Shown here: one piece after another, positions 8,386-10,544 of the stretch
Numbering within the stretch: position 1 is the stretch's first letter
How the letters are laid out: every line of letters starts with the position of its first letter
Source of the DNA: an uncultured Collinsella sp.
GTDB lineage: Bacteria; Actinomycetota; Coriobacteriia; Coriobacteriales; Coriobacteriaceae
Reading direction: 5' to 3'
NCBI GenBank assembly: GCA_900551195.1
Contig: URVD01000041.1
Span: 1 to 10,544, forward strand
Length of the DNA stretch: 10,544 bases
Translations under genes and position numbers: made by a program
The notes under the pieces: model-generated
What the model was told of the DNA's origin: nothing
What the model saw: only the letters and a program-made list of their open reading frames with translations
Database searches by the model: none

Positions 8386-8495
8386 GAGGCGGCCCTTCTG
8401 TTGGTCGTGGCCCGGTACGATTGCATCATCGCAGGAGCGGACGGCGCGCACCAGTGAGCTTTGTCACGAGTGCGAGGGGGCGGAGGCGAAACCCC

Positions 8496-8509
8496 CGCTC
8501 GCGCGAGCG
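8496..8509. promoter_or_regulatory. Perfect 14-bp palindrome, candidate operator
   Basis: CGCTCGCGCGAGCG is fully self-complementary and lies about 110 bp from the ABC-2 ATPase start and 87 bp from the kinase start. Dyads of this kind are typical operators, and NarL/FixJ regulators bind as dimers. GC-rich DNA yields short palindromes by chance, so support is modest. Confidence 0.35.
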
Positions 8510-8583
8510 ATCGACGCCGATTTGCCGCGCGGGAGGAATGTCACGGTTGCGCAGGCGGCCCCTCCACCACGCGCGGCTTCGCG

Positions 8584-8589
8584 TACAAT
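8584..8589 (+). promoter_or_regulatory. TACAAT -10 element giving a leaderless kinase mRNA
   Basis: TACAAT matches the -10 consensus at five of six positions and ends six nucleotides before the ATG at 8596. The predicted transcription start therefore coincides with the A of the start codon. No ribosome site precedes this ATG, as expected for the leaderless mRNAs common in Actinomycetota. No clear -35 box sits 16-18 bp upstream, which suggests activator dependence or weak expression. Confidence 0.55.
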
Positions 8590-8595
8590 ACCCGT

Positions 8596-9741
8596 ATGAA
8601 CAGGCTTTTCGACAAATCGATCGTGCTGGCGTGCTGCATTGCGGCCGCCACGGGCCTTGCTGTGGACGCTCGCCTGGTCGCGGCGTTTTGCCTTGGCGTT
8701 ATTGCCACCTCGCTGGCCGAGCTCGCACAGAAGGAACGCACGAGCCGCACAAGCGAGGCCGCGAGCTACGCTTACATCATCGCGGCTGTCTTCGTGCCGC
8801 CGTTTGTGCCGTTTGCGCCCCTCGCCCTCTATGACATCGCGCGGCGCGTGCGCCGTGAACGCGTTTGGGTCGCGCTGGGCATTGGCGTCGCCTTTGTCTT
8901 TGCACTCGTCGCGGACCTTCGCGCCGACGCGCTTGCCGCTCGAACGCTCCTGCTGACCGCCATCCTTTCAGTCGCCGCCACCCTACTGTCACTGCGTACC
9001 GCCCAGTTGGAGCGCGAGCAGCAGCGCATGCGCCGCATCCGCGACGAGCTGCAGGAACGAGCCCTCGCGCTCGAAGCGCGCAACCGTGACCTTGCCGACC
9101 GCCAGGACTACGAAGTCGAGCTCGCGACACTCGCCGAACGCGCCCGCATCGCGCGCGAGATCCACGATAGCGTTGGCCACCAACTTACACGTGCCTCGCT
9201 GCAGACCGAGGCCCTGCGCGTCGTGCACGCCGACGAGCCCAGGGTTGCCGCCGATTTCGCCGACGTCAAGCACACCGTTGACGAGGCGCTCCAACTTGTG
9301 CGCGCCAGCGTCCACGCGCTCAATGACACTGCCGCCGACCTCTCCGTACAGCTCGAGTGCATCGTGGAAGGCGCGTGCTCAGATGGCGGCCCGCAGATTG
9401 AGCTTGAGGTTTTGGCCGAGCATGCGCCCGCCAACATCACCAACTGCTTTGCGGCGGTCCTGCGCGAGGTGCTCTCCAACACCATGCGCCACGCCCGCGC
9501 GCAAAACGTTGTTGTGCGATGCTTGGAGCATCCATCGTTTTACCAGCTCATCGTTACCGACGATGGCACGGGCGGGACCCAGACGGGCGGTCGCGGCATC
9601 GCCGAGGGCATGGGGCTCGGCTCCATGCGCGAGCGCGTCGAGGCGCTTGGCGGCACCTTCACCGCCGGCCCGCGCGCCGGCGCCGGCGGCTGGCGTGTGT
9701 TTGCCACCGTTCCCAAACAGCAAGGAGATGAGGCCCGATGA
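8596..9741 (+). CDS. HisKA_3-family sensor histidine kinase (DesK/LiaS/NarX-like), 381 aa
   Basis: This membrane sensor kinase is paired with the response regulator that follows. The N-terminal part has about four membrane segments (~8-35, 57-79, 90-107, 113-132) with almost no external domain, so it probably senses within or near the membrane. A charged coiled coil (~135-180) joins them to the HisKA_3 dimerisation domain, ERARIAREIHDSVGHQLT, with H190 as the phosphorylated residue. The ATPase domain carries the N-box REVLSNTMRHA (290-300), the G-box DDGTGG (322-327) and GMGLGSMRERVEALGG (338-353). ATG 8596 is preferred over upstream TTG 8461: the hydrophobic segment begins right after it, and the -10 box at 8584-8589 suits a leaderless start there. 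The 3' end overlaps the regulator by ATGA. It likely senses membrane or envelope perturbation, given the divergent exporter; the signal is unknown. Confidence 0.92.
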   Translation: MNRLFDKSIVLACCIAAATGLAVDARLVAAFCLGVIATSLAELAQKERTSRTSEAASYAYIIAAVFVPPFVPFAPLALYDIARRVRRERVWVALGIGVAFVFALVADLRADALAARTLLLTAILSVAATLLSLRTAQLEREQQRMRRIRDELQERALALEARNRDLADRQDYEVELATLAERARIAREIHDSVGHQLTRASLQTEALRVVHADEPRVAADFADVKHTVDEALQLVRASVHALNDTAADLSVQLECIVEGACSDGGPQIELEVLAEHAPANITNCFAAVLREVLSNTMRHARAQNVVVRCLEHPSFYQLIVTDDGTGGTQTGGRGIAEGMGLGSMRERVEALGGTFTAGPRAGAGGWRVFATVPKQQGDEAR

Positions 9742-10367
9742 GGCTCATAGTTGTCGACGACGACCGTTTGGTGGTCGATTCGCTCAAGATTATCCTGGGC
9801 GCCCAGCCGCAGATCGAAGTGGTGGGCACCGGTGCCAACGGCAACGACGCGGTGGCGCTCTACGCCGAACACGCACCCGATATCGCACTGCTCGACATCC
9901 AGATGCCGGGGCGTGACGGACTTTCGGCGGCACGCGAAATCCTTGAGCGTGACCCCGCGGCACGCGTCGTGTTTCTGACGACATTCTCGGATGACGAGTA
10001 CATTGTGTCGGCGCTCAAACTGGGCGCCCGCGGCTACCTGATCAAAACCGATGTCGCCGCCATTCCACCGGCACTGGCGCAGGTCATGGACGGCAAACGC
10101 GTGCTCGAGGGCAAGGCGATCGAGGACATCGATTTTGACGGGACAGGCGCCGATGCCAGCACGCCTCGCCGACCCGCCGCCTTTGCCAGCCTGACCGACC
10201 GTGAGTTCGAAGTCGCCGAGCTCATCGCCCGCGGCCTCGATAACAAGGAGATTGCCGCCGCCGCTTACATGGGCGAAGGCACCGTACGCAACCACATCAG
10301 CTCGATCCTTGCCAAAATGGGCCTACGCAACCGCACGCAGATCGCCATCGCCTACCTGCGAGGGTAA
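9738..10367 (+). CDS. NarL/FixJ-family response regulator, 209 aa
   Basis: This cytoplasmic DNA-binding partner of the upstream kinase has an N-terminal receiver domain (~1-118) with acidic residues D7-D9, the phosphoacceptor D53 in LLDIQMPGRDG, T81/T82 and K103 in LIKTD. All key residues are present. A linker (~130-148) leads to a LuxR-type helix-turn-helix (151-209), SLTDREFEVAELIARG to TVRNHISSILAKMGLRNRTQ. At 209 aa it is standard for the family. Its ATG overlaps the kinase TGA as ATGA (9738-9741), with AGGAGATGAGG just upstream, so the two are translationally coupled. Its probable targets are the divergent region 8386-8595 and hence the ABC-2 operon, though nothing in the sequence proves this. 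It is the last gene of the unit; a hairpin repeat begins about 20 nt past its stop. Confidence 0.95.
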   Translation: MRLIVVDDDRLVVDSLKIILGAQPQIEVVGTGANGNDAVALYAEHAPDIALLDIQMPGRDGLSAAREILERDPAARVVFLTTFSDDEYIVSALKLGARGYLIKTDVAAIPPALAQVMDGKRVLEGKAIEDIDFDGTGADASTPRRPAAFASLTDREFEVAELIARGLDNKEIAAAAYMGEGTVRNHISSILAKMGLRNRTQIAIAYLRG

Positions 10368-10387
10368 TTGCCCAACAACCGACCACC

Positions 10388-10441
10388 CCGGCATAGCAAA
10401 ATGGCTGCTATCGATTTAATGCCATTTCAAAACTATGCCGG
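10388..10441. repeat. Imperfect hairpin at the 3' end of the two-component operon
   Basis: CCGGCATAG (10388-10396) pairs with CTATGCCGG (10433-10441). Inside it AAATGGC (10399-10405) pairs with GCCATTT (10421-10427) around a 15-nt loop. An alternative stem, ATAGCA (10393-10398) with TGCTAT (10406-10411), would exclude the first. It starts 21 nt after the regulator stop. There is no T-tract, so a standard intrinsic terminator is unlikely. The layered symmetry suggests an intergenic repeat or a structured RNA. Confidence 0.55.
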
Positions 10442-10544
10442 TTTACTACGATGAATCGCCCACCTTCGACCACGGCAAATTGCACGCTTCCAAAACCGCA
10501 GGTAGAACGCTTGCGATATTTAGAAAAATGCAGTCATGGTCGGG
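10442..10544. other. Noncoding right edge
   Basis: No gene is supported here. The stretch is less GC-rich than the coding DNA and probably continues the hairpin-bearing repeat. TGGTCGG (10537-10543) is the reverse complement of CCGACCA (10379-10385), a possible but short terminal inverted repeat around a ~165-bp element. An open frame from ATG 10451 runs off the edge but has no ribosome site and atypical codons. Confidence 0.35.

Larger units (their letters stand above)
8386..8595. promoter_or_regulatory. Divergent control region between the ABC-2 operon and the two-component system
   Basis: This 210-bp noncoding stretch separates two outward-reading operons. It holds a perfect 14-bp palindrome (CGCTCGCGCGAGCG, 8496-8509). 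It also holds an overlapping imperfect hairpin, in which GCGAGGGGG at 8472-8480 pairs with CCCC-G-CTCGC at 8493-8502 with one bulge. The right end carries the kinase promoter. I could not find a convincing -35/-10 pair for the ABC-2 operon. The palindrome is a plausible site for a dimeric regulator such as the NarL-type protein encoded nearby, which is inference. Confidence 0.5.

Noticed and set aside
7006..8457. A 483-codon open frame antisense to the ABC-2 ATPase and permease
   Set aside because: It is a by-product of GC-rich codons on the opposite strand: no conserved domain is recognisable, the composition is His/Ala/Arg-rich, and it covers genes with clear motifs.
8461..8595. N-terminal extension of the sensor kinase from TTG 8461
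   Set aside because: The extra 45 residues are Arg/Gly-rich without a fold, cross the palindrome and the -10 box, and lack a ribosome site.
10451..10544. A small open frame (MNRPPSTTAN...) running off the right edge
   Set aside because: No ribosome site, AT-rich atypical codons, and position within a probable repeat element; a gene cannot be supported from 31 codons.

Overview
The window is GC-rich (a visual impression, not a computed value) and almost fully coding. Its codon choice, actinobacterial-looking leaderless promoter and GGGGAC-type intergenic repeats suggest a high-GC Actinomycetota gut bacterium, most likely Coriobacteriia (Collinsella-like). The taxon is an inference, since no rRNA or marker gene is present.

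Layout, left to right. (1) Minus strand, about 1-1226: a DUF362-type protein with two 4Fe-4S clusters, running off the left edge and apparently frameshifted near its C-terminus. (2) 1227-1444: intergenic, with a promoter candidate for the DUF362 gene and a structured repeat cassette. (3) Minus strand, 4833 to 1445: a two-gene MacB/FtsX-type ABC module (ATPase, then an 888-residue permease). (4) 4834-5057: intergenic, with a second copy of the repeat cassette, containing a 23-bp perfect inverted repeat, plus an AT-rich promoter candidate. (5) Minus strand, 8385 to 5058: a three-gene ABC-2 exporter operon (ATPase, permease, permease). Its ATPase carries glutamate in place of the invariant Walker A lysine. 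(6) 8386-8595: divergent control region with a perfect 14-bp palindrome and a leaderless promoter. (7) Plus strand, 8596-10367: a two-gene two-component system (HisKA_3 histidine kinase and NarL-type response regulator) with an ATGA overlap. (8) 10368-10544: noncoding, with a long imperfect hairpin typical of an intergenic repeat.

Working model. The membrane kinase and its regulator probably control the divergent ABC-2 exporter, an arrangement common for envelope-stress or drug-responsive exporters. The MacB-like module is a separate unit bracketed by the two repeat cassettes. The DUF362 protein is a separate redox gene with no evident functional link. I did not find a wholly new system. The strongest anomalies are the Walker A K-to-E substitution, the paired repeat cassettes at operon 3' ends, the likely frameshift in the DUF362 gene, and the hairpin repeat at the right edge.
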